Below, piece by piece: positions 1 through 6,328 of a DNA stretch of 25,949 nucleotides. The position numbers and the translations under genes were made by a program. The DNA lies in assembly GCA_900762125.1 (NCBI GenBank), contig CAAFFL010000103.1, positions 1-25,949 on the forward strand, in the 5' to 3' direction. The notes under the pieces were generated by a model. That model had not been told where the DNA came from. It searched no databases and saw only the letters and a list, made by a program, of their open reading frames with translations. The stretch comes from an uncultured Prevotella sp. Its GTDB lineage: Bacteria; Bacteroidota; Bacteroidia; Bacteroidales; Bacteroidaceae. How positions within the stretch are numbered: the first letter of the stretch is position 1; every line of letters begins with the position of its first letter.

Positions 1-1369
1 AGTTGCTCCACGTCGGGCTCTCGCGCTTCGTGCCGACGGGGTTCGTCATTGCCCAGATGTCAGAGTTGTGGCCACAGCTCCAGCCCACAGGGATGCCATA
101 GTAGTGCATTGCACTCTGATGCCCCGTCACGGCAAGGCCCTGCGCGAAGCCCGCCAGCGGACTGAACATCTCCGGCATCGCCGCCACGTCACAGGGCCAG
201 TAGTTCTCCTCCAAGTTGATGTTGATGGTGTAGTTGCCACGCCAGGGCGCATAGCGCTTCTCGTTCCATAAGCCCTGGAGGTTCGCGGGTACCCCCGGTG
301 TGCGGCTCGAAGCGATGAGCAAGTAACGGCCCCACTGGAAGTAGAGCGTCTCGAGGTAGCGGTCCTCAGCCGTGCTCTTGCCCTTGCCATAGTCTTTGAT
401 CATCTGCTCGGTCGTCTTCTGGTCGTTGACCTTTGCACCGTCGAAGTTGAGTTTCACGCGGTTGTAGATGGCTTGGTAGTCCGCCAGATGGCGCTGCAGC
501 AGACTGTCGTAGGTGAAGTTCACCAGATGCCAGGCGTCGTCCATGGCGCGGTCGAGATAGGGCGCGCCCTCACGGACAGGGTGATGATTGAAGCCGTTGA
601 AGCTCGTCTCGTTGACGACATAGATCACCGCGTGCGTGGCACCGCGGATGATGAGGCTGCTGCCGGCCGTCTCCACCGTGCCGTCACAGTCGGCTACACG
701 CAGCACGCTGCAGAAGTGGATGGTCTCCCGTGGGTCGCCGGCGGCATTGCCCGTCATGGTGATCTGTCGGTCGGAGACCTTCACGCCATGGCTGAGTTGC
801 GAAGAGAGCGTGATGGCATAGTTGATGGCTGCGGGTCGTGAGGCGTCGAGGCGCATGGCGATGACCTTGTCGGGGTGGGAGGCGAAGTATTCGCGGCAGA
901 TGGTTACGCCGCCACGGGTGTAGCGGTCGCTGCAGACGGCGCTGTCGAGCGATAGCTGGCGGTGGTAGGCGGTGTAGGTGCCGGCGTTGAGGTCGCGCAG
1001 ATGGAGCGTGGCCAGTGGCAGGTAGTATTGGCTGTTCTCACCCTGCACATGGAGCTGCAGGGAGTCCGCACGGCGGTAGTTCTCCTGGAAAAGCGCCTCG
1101 CGGATGGCGGGTATCCACTGGTGGGCGGTGCTGTCGGCGCTGGTGTCGACGGGGCGGCCGGACCAGAGGGTGATGTCGTTGAGGTAGAGGAGGTCGTCGT
1201 CGGGGTTGCCATAGACGAGTGCGCCGAGCTTACCGTTGCCAATGGGCAGCGACTCCTCAAAGAGGTCTGCGGGGCGGTCGTACCATAGGCGCATGGGCAG
1301 CTGCTGGGCGTAAAGCCAGTCGCAGAGACATAAGAGAAAAAGGGCCAGGGCCAGGATACGTTTGATCAT
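1..1369 (-). CDS. GH95-type alpha-L-fucosidase, secreted (partial, C-terminus beyond window)
   Basis: An open frame runs from an ATG at 1369 to the window edge without a stop, giving 456 complete codons. The N-terminus is a signal peptide: MIKR, a hydrophobic run to about residue 20, then YAQQ with likely cleavage after Ala. Family-95 landmarks follow in order: LPIGNGKLGALVYG near residues 41-54, TLWSGRP just after, NLQGLWN, then TININLEENYWP. N383 and N385 in the latter match the Asn pair that helps the catalytic base in the Bifidobacterium GH95 fucosidase. The stretch ends in HNSDIWAMTNPVG and ESPTWSN, also typical of GH95. The general acid Glu lies further on and is not in the window. The family removes alpha-1,2-fucose (some members alpha-galactose) from host or plant glycans; substrate cannot be decided here. 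The start is 25 bases after the upstream ATPase stop, and I see no Shine-Dalgarno, as is usual in Bacteroidetes. Confidence 0.9.
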   Translation of the reverse strand, partial: MIKRILALALFLLCLCDWLYAQQLPMRLWYDRPADLFEESLPIGNGKLGALVYGNPDDDLLYLNDITLWSGRPVDTSADSTAHQWIPAIREALFQENYRRADSLQLHVQGENSQYYLPLATLHLRDLNAGTYTAYHRQLSLDSAVCSDRYTRGGVTICREYFASHPDKVIAMRLDASRPAAINYAITLSSQLSHGVKVSDRQITMTGNAAGDPRETIHFCSVLRVADCDGTVETAGSSLIIRGATHAVIYVVNETSFNGFNHHPVREGAPYLDRAMDDAWHLVNFTYDSLLQRHLADYQAIYNRVKLNFDGAKVNDQKTTEQMIKDYGKGKSTAEDRYLETLYFQWGRYLLIASSRTPGVPANLQGLWNEKRYAPWRGNYTININLEENYWPCDVAAMPEMFSPLAGFAQGLAVTGHQSAMHYYGIPVGWSCGHNSDIWAMTNPVGTKRESPTWSN

Positions 1370-1394
1370 GATGCGTGATAGATTATTTTGATGT

Positions 1395-2519
1395 TTAGTA
1401 TTCTTTGGTGAACCATAGCCTGAACAATGGGTCAACAAACTGATAGGTGCGTCCCTGTTGCTCAATGACGTCTTGGTTCTGTAGTGTTTTCTTGTTTCGG
1501 TTCAGTGTATTGGGATTGCCTAAAGCATATCTACCTCGCACGTCCTCAGAAGAGAGTTGTGCCTCTCCGGCCGCTATAGCCTTGAGAAGCTCTATTTGTG
1601 GAGGCGAGAACTGATTGACATCCGATTGGAACATTGGCGTATTAATGTTCAAGGTCTGCTTCAGTCCGTAGGTAAAAATTTCTTCGTTGACGTCTTGTTC
1701 GGTTGCGTTCCAGATGAAGAAGCACAGCTGTTGCAAGTACCACGAGTGGCACTCTACAATGTCACAGATGCGTGAAGCATACTCTTCGCTGATGCTCTTC
1801 CCCGTCTTTCGGAAGCTATCGACGATGAAGGGTACCCAGTTGTCTTTTGAAATCTTTTGCAGAAACACCACTTGTCCAAAGCGGTAGAAAGGATGATTGA
1901 CGTTGTTGAAGATGTCCATCATCATGTGACGCTTACTGCCATATAGGCAGTAAGTGGTGAGCTGCTGGCGCTGCCATGCCGACCGCATTTTGCCTTCCAT
2001 GTCTTTGTACTCCGGCAGATTGGCTAGTTGCTGAAACTCATCGATACAGACGATGATCTTAATGCCCTTCTCGCGAGCAAGTGTTTCTGGGAGCTGGAGT
2101 ATGGATAGCTTGTCGCGCTCCTCTGGTTTAAACTTCACATCAAAGGCCATGAAGTTGGTGATGTCGCCCTTGATGACGATTTGCGGCACTACCCCCGTGA
2201 GGAATCGTTTGGCGTCCTCAGCCCATCGCTCAAACTTTGTGGACGTGCAGGCGATGACCTCACTGGCAAAAGTGCGATAGAACTCTGCCTCTGAACCAAT
2301 GCTGAAGGCATCGATGAAGCACACGCGCAAGTCATCGCGGTCGACGAGGAGTTCGTTCATCGTCTTTTTTACCAATGACGACTTGCCCCAACGCCGTGGA
2401 GATACCAGCATCACGTTGATGTGGGATGTGAGCAGTTGCTTTAGCAGGGCGCGGTCTTCCACACGGTCTATAAAGTTACTGTCGGTGGCCAGTGTGCCAA
2501 ATTGAAAAGGGGAGTCCAT
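1395..2519 (-). CDS. AAA-type ATP-binding protein with C-terminal winged-helix-like region
   Basis: This 374-residue protein belongs to the large Bacteroidetes group of STAND/AAA-like ATPases (related to Pfam 'ATPase domain predominantly from Archaea'). Seen: a variant Walker A, SPRRWGKSSL, at residues 40-49; Walker B, IIVCIDEF, at 155-162 (D160, E161); and a C-terminal part (about 285-374) with helices ending in YQFVDPLFRLWF, typical of the family's winged-helix end. The frame is open up to an ATG at 2597, but I place the start at 2519: the product then begins MDSPFQFGTLA, the usual family N-terminus, and the extra 26 codons run through a promoter box and inverted repeats. The gene looks more AT-rich than its neighbours, which could mean separate acquisition. 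The cellular role of this family is unknown; many copies per genome are common. Confidence 0.8.
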   Translation of the reverse strand: MDSPFQFGTLATDSNFIDRVEDRALLKQLLTSHINVMLVSPRRWGKSSLVKKTMNELLVDRDDLRVCFIDAFSIGSEAEFYRTFASEVIACTSTKFERWAEDAKRFLTGVVPQIVIKGDITNFMAFDVKFKPEERDKLSILQLPETLAREKGIKIIVCIDEFQQLANLPEYKDMEGKMRSAWQRQQLTTYCLYGSKRHMMMDIFNNVNHPFYRFGQVVFLQKISKDNWVPFIVDSFRKTGKSISEEYASRICDIVECHSWYLQQLCFFIWNATEQDVNEEIFTYGLKQTLNINTPMFQSDVNQFSPPQIELLKAIAAGEAQLSSEDVRGRYALGNPNTLNRNKKTLQNQDVIEQQGRTYQFVDPLFRLWFTKEY

Positions 2520-2545
2520 AGTTTTGATATTTATGCTTCTGCGTA

Positions 2546-2594
2546 CAAAGTTACAAAAGTTACAAATATGTAAGTTACACTCTTGTAACTTTTG
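2546..2594 (-). promoter_or_regulatory. ATPase-gene promoter with overlapping GTTACAA dyad (putative operator)
   Basis: On the minus strand the box TAACTTTG (2553-2546) fits TAnnTTTG and lies 26 bases before the ATG at 2519. No good -33 TTTG is seen at the usual spacing. Around and upstream of it the heptamer GTTACAA occurs on the plus strand at 2550 and 2559, a variant GTTACAC at 2574, and the inverse TTGTAAC at 2583. The arms 2554-2565 and 2583-2594 form a perfect 12-bp inverted repeat. This arrangement suggests binding of a dimeric regulator, possibly the ATPase product itself through its winged helix (inference). Confidence 0.5.
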
Positions 2595-2655
2595 CATAAT
2601 GGCTTAGATATTTTTAACACGGGCCGGAGAGTCCCGGTGCAGCAATAAGCGTAAG

Positions 2656-2726
2656 AAGGGCGACAGGTCTTAGCTTGGGTTGAGGCATTCAACCTCAACC
2701 CCCCACGACTAAGACCTGTCGCCCTT
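2656..2726. repeat. Long perfect inverted repeat with nested hairpin (intergenic)
   Basis: Arms 2656-2673 and 2709-2726 are perfect 18-bp reverse complements (AAGGGCGACAGGTCTTAG and its complement). Inside them 2677-2685 and 2693-2701 make a second perfect 9-bp stem (GGGTTGAGG / CCTCAACCC) with a 7-base loop. The whole can fold as a stacked hairpin or cruciform on either strand. It sits between the gyrB stop and the ATPase promoter. There is no U-tract, so it is not a standard intrinsic terminator; a REP-like or miniature mobile extragenic repeat is the other possibility. Confidence 0.7.
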
Positions 2727-2750
2727 ACAAGGCTTTTTGGTAATCCACAT

Positions 2751-2767
2751 CCTTCCCTTGGGGAAGG
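2751..2767. other. Small perfect hairpin downstream of gyrB
   Basis: CCTTCCC (2751-2757), loop TTG, GGGAAGG (2761-2767): a perfect 7-bp stem 22 bases after the gyrB stop. Neither strand shows a following T-run, so it may be an mRNA 3'-end stabiliser or a weak terminator of gyrB rather than a strong intrinsic one. Confidence 0.45.
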
Positions 2768-2788
2768 CTTGGTTAGGATTTTAGATCA

Positions 2789-4765
2789 CTATGCGTCGAT
2801 GTTGGCGTAGGTGGCGTTCTCCTCGATGAACTCGCGGCGCGGCTCGACGTCGTCGCCCATGAGCATGGAGAAGATCTCGTCGGCCTCGGCAGCGTTCTCG
2901 ATGGAGACCTGCTTCAGGAGGCGCGTCTTCGGATCCATGGTGGTCTCCCAGAGCTGCTCGGGGTTCATCTCACCGAGACCTTTGTAGCGCTGGGTGTGGA
3001 TGGTCTTGCCGTCCTCGACGCCGTTGCCGTACTTGTCAAGGAACGCCTGGCGCTGCTGGTCGTTGTAGCAGTATTCGCTCACCTTATTCTTATAGGAGCA
3101 CTTGTAGAGTGGCGGCGTAGCGATGTAGAGATGTCCGCCCTCGATGACCTTCGGCATGAAACGATAGAAGAGCGTCATGATCAGCGTGTCGATGTGGGAA
3201 CCATCGACATCGGCATCGGTCATGATGATGATCTTGTCGTAGCGCAGCTTGTCGATGTTCGCCTCGCGGTCGTCCTCACCGTCGACGCCGAAGCGCACGC
3301 CGATGGACTGGATGATGTTCATCACCGACTCGGCCTCGAAGACGCGGTGCCATGGCACCTTCTCCACGTTGAGGATCTTTCCACGGAGCGGGAGGATGGC
3401 CTGGGTGTAACGGTCACGCCCCTGCTTGGCGGAGCCGCCTGCGGAGTCACCCTCGACGAGGAAGATCTCGCACGACTTCGGGTCCTTGTTGGAGCAGTCG
3501 GCCAGCTTACCGGGCAGACCGCCACCACTCATTACGCTCTTGCGCTGCACGCTCTCACGGGCCTTGCGGGCGGCGATACGTGCCGTGGCAGCGAGGACGA
3601 CCTTCTCGCAAATCATCTTTGCCTCGTTGGGATGCTCCTCGAGGTAGTTGGTCAGCGCCTCGCCGACAGCCTGGTTGACGGCACCGGCGACCTCGCTGTT
3701 GCCGAGCTTCGTCTTCGTCTGGCCTTCAAACTGTGGCTCAGCGACCTTGATGCTGATGACGGCGGTGAGACCCTCGCGGAAGTCCTCGCCGGCGATTTCG
3801 ATCTTCGCCTTCTCGATCTGCTTGGAGATCTGCGGGTCGTTGTCGGCATAGTTCTTCAGCACACGGGTGAGCGCCATGCGGAAACCGGTGACATGCGTGC
3901 CGCCCTCGATGGTGTTGATATTGTTGACGTAGGAATGGAGGTTCTCGCTGTACTCGGTGTTGTACATGATGGCCACCTCGATGGGCAGCCCCTGCTTCTC
4001 CGTCTTGAGGTAGATGACATCGTCGAAGAGGTGCTGACGATGGCGGTCGACGTAGCGGACGAACTCCTTCAAGCCGTCCTTGGCATGAAACACCTCCTGG
4101 CGTGTCTTGCCTGTCTCGGGGTCGGGACGGAGGTCCGTGAGGGTGATCTTGATGCCAGCATTCAGGAAGGCGAGCTCACGCATGCGACGTGCAACAATCT
4201 CCCACTTGAACGTCGTCGTGGTGAAGATCGTCGGGTCCGGCCAGAACTGCTGGCGTGTGCCGCGCTTGTCGGTGTCGCCGATGACCTTCACAGGATAGAG
4301 GGGCTTGCCCTTCTCGTACTCCTGCTGGTAGCACTTGCCATCGCGGAATACCTGCGAGAGCATGTGCGTGGACAGCGCGTTGACACAGCTCACGCCGACG
4401 CCATGGAGACCACCAGAGACCTTATAGGAACCCTTGTCGAACTTTCCGCCGGCATGGAGGACGGTCATCACGACCTCGAGGGCGCTCTTGTGGAGCTTCT
4501 TGTGCTCGTCGACGGGGATACCGCGGCCATCGTCCTCAACGACGACGGAGCCATCCTCACAGATGGTCACCTCGATGTTGCGACAGAAGCCTGCCATAGC
4601 CTCGTCGATGGAGTTGTCCACGGTCTCGTTGATGAGGTGGTGAAGTCCCTTCTCACTGATGTCACCGATATACATGGCCGGGCGCTTGCGCACAGCCTCA
4701 AGACCCTCCAACACCTGGATGTTGGAGGCGGAATAATTATCTTCTGGATGTTGAATATCTGCCAT
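2789..4765 (-). CDS. gyrB: DNA gyrase subunit B
   Basis: The ATPase subunit of DNA gyrase, which with GyrA introduces negative supercoils. The 658-residue length is that of the short GyrB form without the E. coli insert. Landmarks: VRKRPAMYIGD near the N-terminus, EDDGRGIPV (Bergerat ATP fold), GGLHGVGVSCVNALS (ATP lid), the TOPRIM motif EGDSAGG at 438-444, MTDADVDGSHI (metal-binding DxD region), and the C-terminal QRYKGLGEMNPEQLW. The frame is open back to an ATG at 4816, but that would include the promoter box at 4792-4799. The ATG at 4765 gives MADIQHPEDNYSASNIQVLEG, matching other Bacteroidales GyrB N-termini. ParE is the main alternative; the QRYKGLGEMNPEQLW end and the rpsT-gyrB context favour GyrB. 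Confidence 0.95.
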   Translation of the reverse strand: MADIQHPEDNYSASNIQVLEGLEAVRKRPAMYIGDISEKGLHHLINETVDNSIDEAMAGFCRNIEVTICEDGSVVVEDDGRGIPVDEHKKLHKSALEVVMTVLHAGGKFDKGSYKVSGGLHGVGVSCVNALSTHMLSQVFRDGKCYQQEYEKGKPLYPVKVIGDTDKRGTRQQFWPDPTIFTTTTFKWEIVARRMRELAFLNAGIKITLTDLRPDPETGKTRQEVFHAKDGLKEFVRYVDRHRQHLFDDVIYLKTEKQGLPIEVAIMYNTEYSENLHSYVNNINTIEGGTHVTGFRMALTRVLKNYADNDPQISKQIEKAKIEIAGEDFREGLTAVISIKVAEPQFEGQTKTKLGNSEVAGAVNQAVGEALTNYLEEHPNEAKMICEKVVLAATARIAARKARESVQRKSVMSGGGLPGKLADCSNKDPKSCEIFLVEGDSAGGSAKQGRDRYTQAILPLRGKILNVEKVPWHRVFEAESVMNIIQSIGVRFGVDGEDDREANIDKLRYDKIIIMTDADVDGSHIDTLIMTLFYRFMPKVIEGGHLYIATPPLYKCSYKNKVSEYCYNDQQRQAFLDKYGNGVEDGKTIHTQRYKGLGEMNPEQLWETTMDPKTRLLKQVSIENAAEADEIFSMLMGDDVEPRREFIEENATYANIDA

Positions 4766-4791
4766 TGTTCGATTATGGTTTTTGATATATG

Positions 4792-4823
4792 CAAAGGTAC
4801 TAAAAAACCATGACATACAGAAA
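4792..4823 (-). promoter_or_regulatory. Putative gyrB promoter
   Basis: On the minus strand TACCTTTG (4799-4792) fits the Bacteroidetes -7 consensus TAnnTTTG, with a weaker TTTC (4823-4820) 20 bases upstream in the -33 position. The box is 26 bases before the chosen gyrB ATG and behind the rpsT terminator, so gyrB probably has its own transcript. Confidence 0.6.
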
Positions 4824-4862
4824 CTTTAGGGCGGAAAAATATGCGTTAAGAAAGAGTAAAAT

Positions 4863-4898
4863 AAAAAAGCCGCGTTCCACGAGGGAACACGGCTTTTT
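4863..4898 (-). terminator. Intrinsic terminator of the tRNA-Glu-rpsT transcript
   Basis: Read on the minus strand, GCCG-T-GTTCC pairs with GGAAC-G-CGGC (one internal mismatch, short loop), flanked by A5 on the 5' side and by GGCTTTTTTATTTT on the 3' side. The hairpin plus U-tract starts about 30 bases after the rpsT stop. The A/T flanks mean it could also work in the other direction. Confidence 0.8.
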
Positions 4899-4928
4899 CA
4901 GTCTCGTTTTCAGTCAACGCCGCCGGTC

Positions 4929-5183
4929 TTAGCCGAGCTTGTTGATGTGCAGATTGAGGCTTGACTTGAGGTTTGCAGCCTTGTTGGCGTGGATGATGTT
5001 TGTCTTAGCCAGCTTGTCAAGCAGCTTCTGTACGGTGGGGTAGAGCTTTACAGCCTCTTCTTTGTCAGTGGTAGCGCGGAGCTTACGTACAGCGTTGCGC
5101 ATCGTCTTTGCATAATATTTATTGTGCAGAGTCTTTACCTTGGTCTGACGGATTCTCTTAACTGATGATTTGTGATTTGCCAT
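4929..5183 (-). CDS. rpsT: 30S ribosomal protein S20
   Basis: An 84-residue, very basic protein beginning MANHKSSVKRIRQT and ending NLHINKLG. This is the standard length and N-terminal signature of S20, a primary binder of 16S rRNA in the body of the small subunit. The internal part (KLYPTVQKLLDKLAKTNIIH, then ANKAANLKS) matches the three-helix bundle. It starts 30 bases after tRNA-Glu on the same strand, has no gene-proximal promoter that I can see, and is followed by a clear intrinsic terminator, so it is likely co-transcribed with the tRNA. Confidence 0.96.
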   Translation of the reverse strand: MANHKSSVKRIRQTKVKTLHNKYYAKTMRNAVRKLRATTDKEEAVKLYPTVQKLLDKLAKTNIIHANKAANLKSSLNLHINKLG

Positions 5184-5213
5184 CTTCTTATTTTACTTTT
5201 TTATTCTTATCTG

Positions 5214-5285
5214 TAGTCCCTAGCAGAATCGAACTGCTCTTTAGAGAATGAAAATCTCTCGTCCTAACCGATAGACGAAGGGACC
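5214..5285 (-). tRNA. tRNA-Glu (anticodon TTC)
   Basis: A 72-base cloverleaf reads on the minus strand. Acceptor GGTCCCT pairs with AGGGACT (G1 opposite U72 is a wobble), then TC and a D-arm GTCT/GGAC. The anticodon stem AGAGA/TCTCT encloses the loop TTTTCAT, giving anticodon TTC. The T-arm is AGCAG-TTCGATT-CTGCT, and the discriminator base is A. CCA is not encoded. It lies just upstream of rpsT and shares its promoter. Confidence 0.95.
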
Positions 5286-5305
5286 ATTGACTTTATTTGC
5301 GGGTG

Positions 5306-5337
5306 CAAAGGTACTACATTTTTGGCAACCTCACAAA
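5306..5337 (-). promoter_or_regulatory. Promoter for tRNA-Glu-rpsT
   Basis: On the minus strand TTTG (5337-5334), a 20-base spacer and TACCTTTG (5313-5306) give a full Bacteroidetes -33/-7 promoter, 20 bases before the tRNA 5' end. It is back to back with the recO promoter on the other strand. Confidence 0.75.
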
Positions 5338-5353
5338 CTTTTAATGAGATTTT

Positions 5354-5384
5354 TTTGCTAAGCCACTGATATTTCGTATTTTTG
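5354..5384 (+). promoter_or_regulatory. Promoter for recO
   Basis: TTTG (5354-5357), a 19-base spacer and TATTTTTG (5377-5384) match the Bacteroidetes consensus exactly. The recO ATG is 29 bases downstream. Confidence 0.75.
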
Positions 5385-5413
5385 CCAATGGTAATTGATA
5401 ACGACTGTAACGC

Positions 5414-6136
5414 ATGGAGATGAAAACGAGAGCCGTGGTGCTAAGGGCTATCAAGTATGGTGAGGCACAGATGATTGTCGACCTGTTTGCCAGGGCGATG
5501 GGGCGCGTGTCGTTCATCTGCCATCTGCCGAAGACGAACAAGGGCAAGGTGCGGAAGCAGTTTTTCCAGCCGCTGACGGTCCTCGACCTGAGCTTCGATT
5601 ACCGGCCGAACATCAGTCTGCAGCACTTCCGCGACATCCGCATCGCCGTGCCGTTCACCTCCATACCGTTCGATCCCTACAAGCTGTCCATCTCGCTGTT
5701 CCTCACGGAGTTTCTCGACTATACCCTTCGCAACGAGCAACGTAACGAGCCGCTCTACGACTATGTCGAGAACAGTCTGCTGTGGCTCGACGGCGTCGAG
5801 GAGCAGTTTGCCAACTTCCACCTGGTGTTCATGATGCGGCTCACGCGGTTCATCGGCTTCTTCCCCAACCTCACCGATGGCCGTGACCAGACGTGGTTCG
5901 ATCTCAGAAATGGCGCCTTCGTCCTGCAGCGACCGTTGCATCCCGACTATCTGGAGCCCGCAGAGGCGTCGAAGATCAACCTCCTCATGCGGATGACCTA
6001 CGACAACATGCACCGCTTCCGCATGAGCCGCGACGAGCGCAACCGCGCCGCGGAGATCATCATCACCTTCTATCGTCTCCATGTGCCGGTGTTCCCGGAG
6101 ATGAAGTCACTGCCCGTGCTGCGGGAGCTGTTCTAG
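5414..6136 (+). CDS. recO: DNA repair protein RecO
   Basis: A 240-residue protein of RecFOR recombinational repair, which helps load RecA on SSB-coated gaps and anneals single strands. The N-terminus (MKTRAVVLRAIKYGEAQMIV) is the RecO OB-fold start. The helical C-terminal domain follows, with FLTEFLDYTLRNEQRNEPLY, then MRLTRFIGFFPNL and the closing FYRLHVPVFPEMKSLPVLREL typical of Bacteroidetes RecO. The zinc-finger cysteines of the Deinococcus-type protein are absent: the only Cys is C36. A second in-frame ATG two codons later (5420) is an equally possible start. It is divergent from tRNA-Glu-rpsT and converges on ftsZ. Confidence 0.9.
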   Translation: MEMKTRAVVLRAIKYGEAQMIVDLFARAMGRVSFICHLPKTNKGKVRKQFFQPLTVLDLSFDYRPNISLQHFRDIRIAVPFTSIPFDPYKLSISLFLTEFLDYTLRNEQRNEPLYDYVENSLLWLDGVEEQFANFHLVFMMRLTRFIGFFPNLTDGRDQTWFDLRNGAFVLQRPLHPDYLEPAEASKINLLMRMTYDNMHRFRMSRDERNRAAEIIITFYRLHVPVFPEMKSLPVLRELF

Positions 6137-6143
6137 GGTGGCG

Positions 6144-6166
6144 ACGTCGGCTTGGTAAGCCGACGT
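6144..6166 (+). terminator. Hairpin just after recO (probable terminator)
   Basis: ACGTCGGCTT (6144-6153), loop GGT, AAGCCGACGT (6157-6166) is a perfect 10-bp stem starting 8 bases after the recO stop. It is followed only by TGTCTGAC, so the U-tract is poor. The rest of the interval to ftsZ holds two 15-base copies (one mismatch) at 6210-6224 and 6243-6257 and no gene. Confidence 0.5.
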
Positions 6167-6271
6167 GTCTGACAGCGAACAGCATCAAAGCAAATGCCGG
6201 GCTTCCTCACGGCAGCGACCTTGCAACGGGCTTGAACACCCGCGGCAGCGGCCTTGCGCGGTAACGATAAA

Positions 6272-6300
6272 GCCCGAACCATCTTCTCGATGGCTCGGGC
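6272..6300 (-). terminator. Probable terminator of the dcw cluster
   Basis: On the minus strand GCCCGA-G-CCATC pairs with GATGG-T-TCGGGC (11 pairs, one mismatch, short loop), followed by TTTATCG. It begins 28 bases after the ftsZ stop and would end the dcw transcript. The U-tract is short, so strength is uncertain. Confidence 0.6.
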
Positions 6301-6328
6301 CTACAGTGCTTTCTCTATAATCTTTCTC

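Noticed and set aside
68..1288. Several plus-strand frames of 60-122 codons in the left 1.3 kb
   Set aside because: They are shadows of the GH95 gene, whose frame is continuous on the minus strand from 1369 to the edge.
2996..4813. A 605-codon open frame on the plus strand opposite gyrB
   Set aside because: It mirrors gyrB exactly, is rich in Val/Leu/Asp/Glu as expected of the antisense frame of a GC-rich gene, and has no recognisable domain; gyrB on the other strand is certain.
6137..6328. A short gene or mobile remnant between recO and ftsZ
   Set aside because: Only two hairpins and a 15-base imperfect direct repeat are present; no plausible coding frame or inverted-terminal structure.
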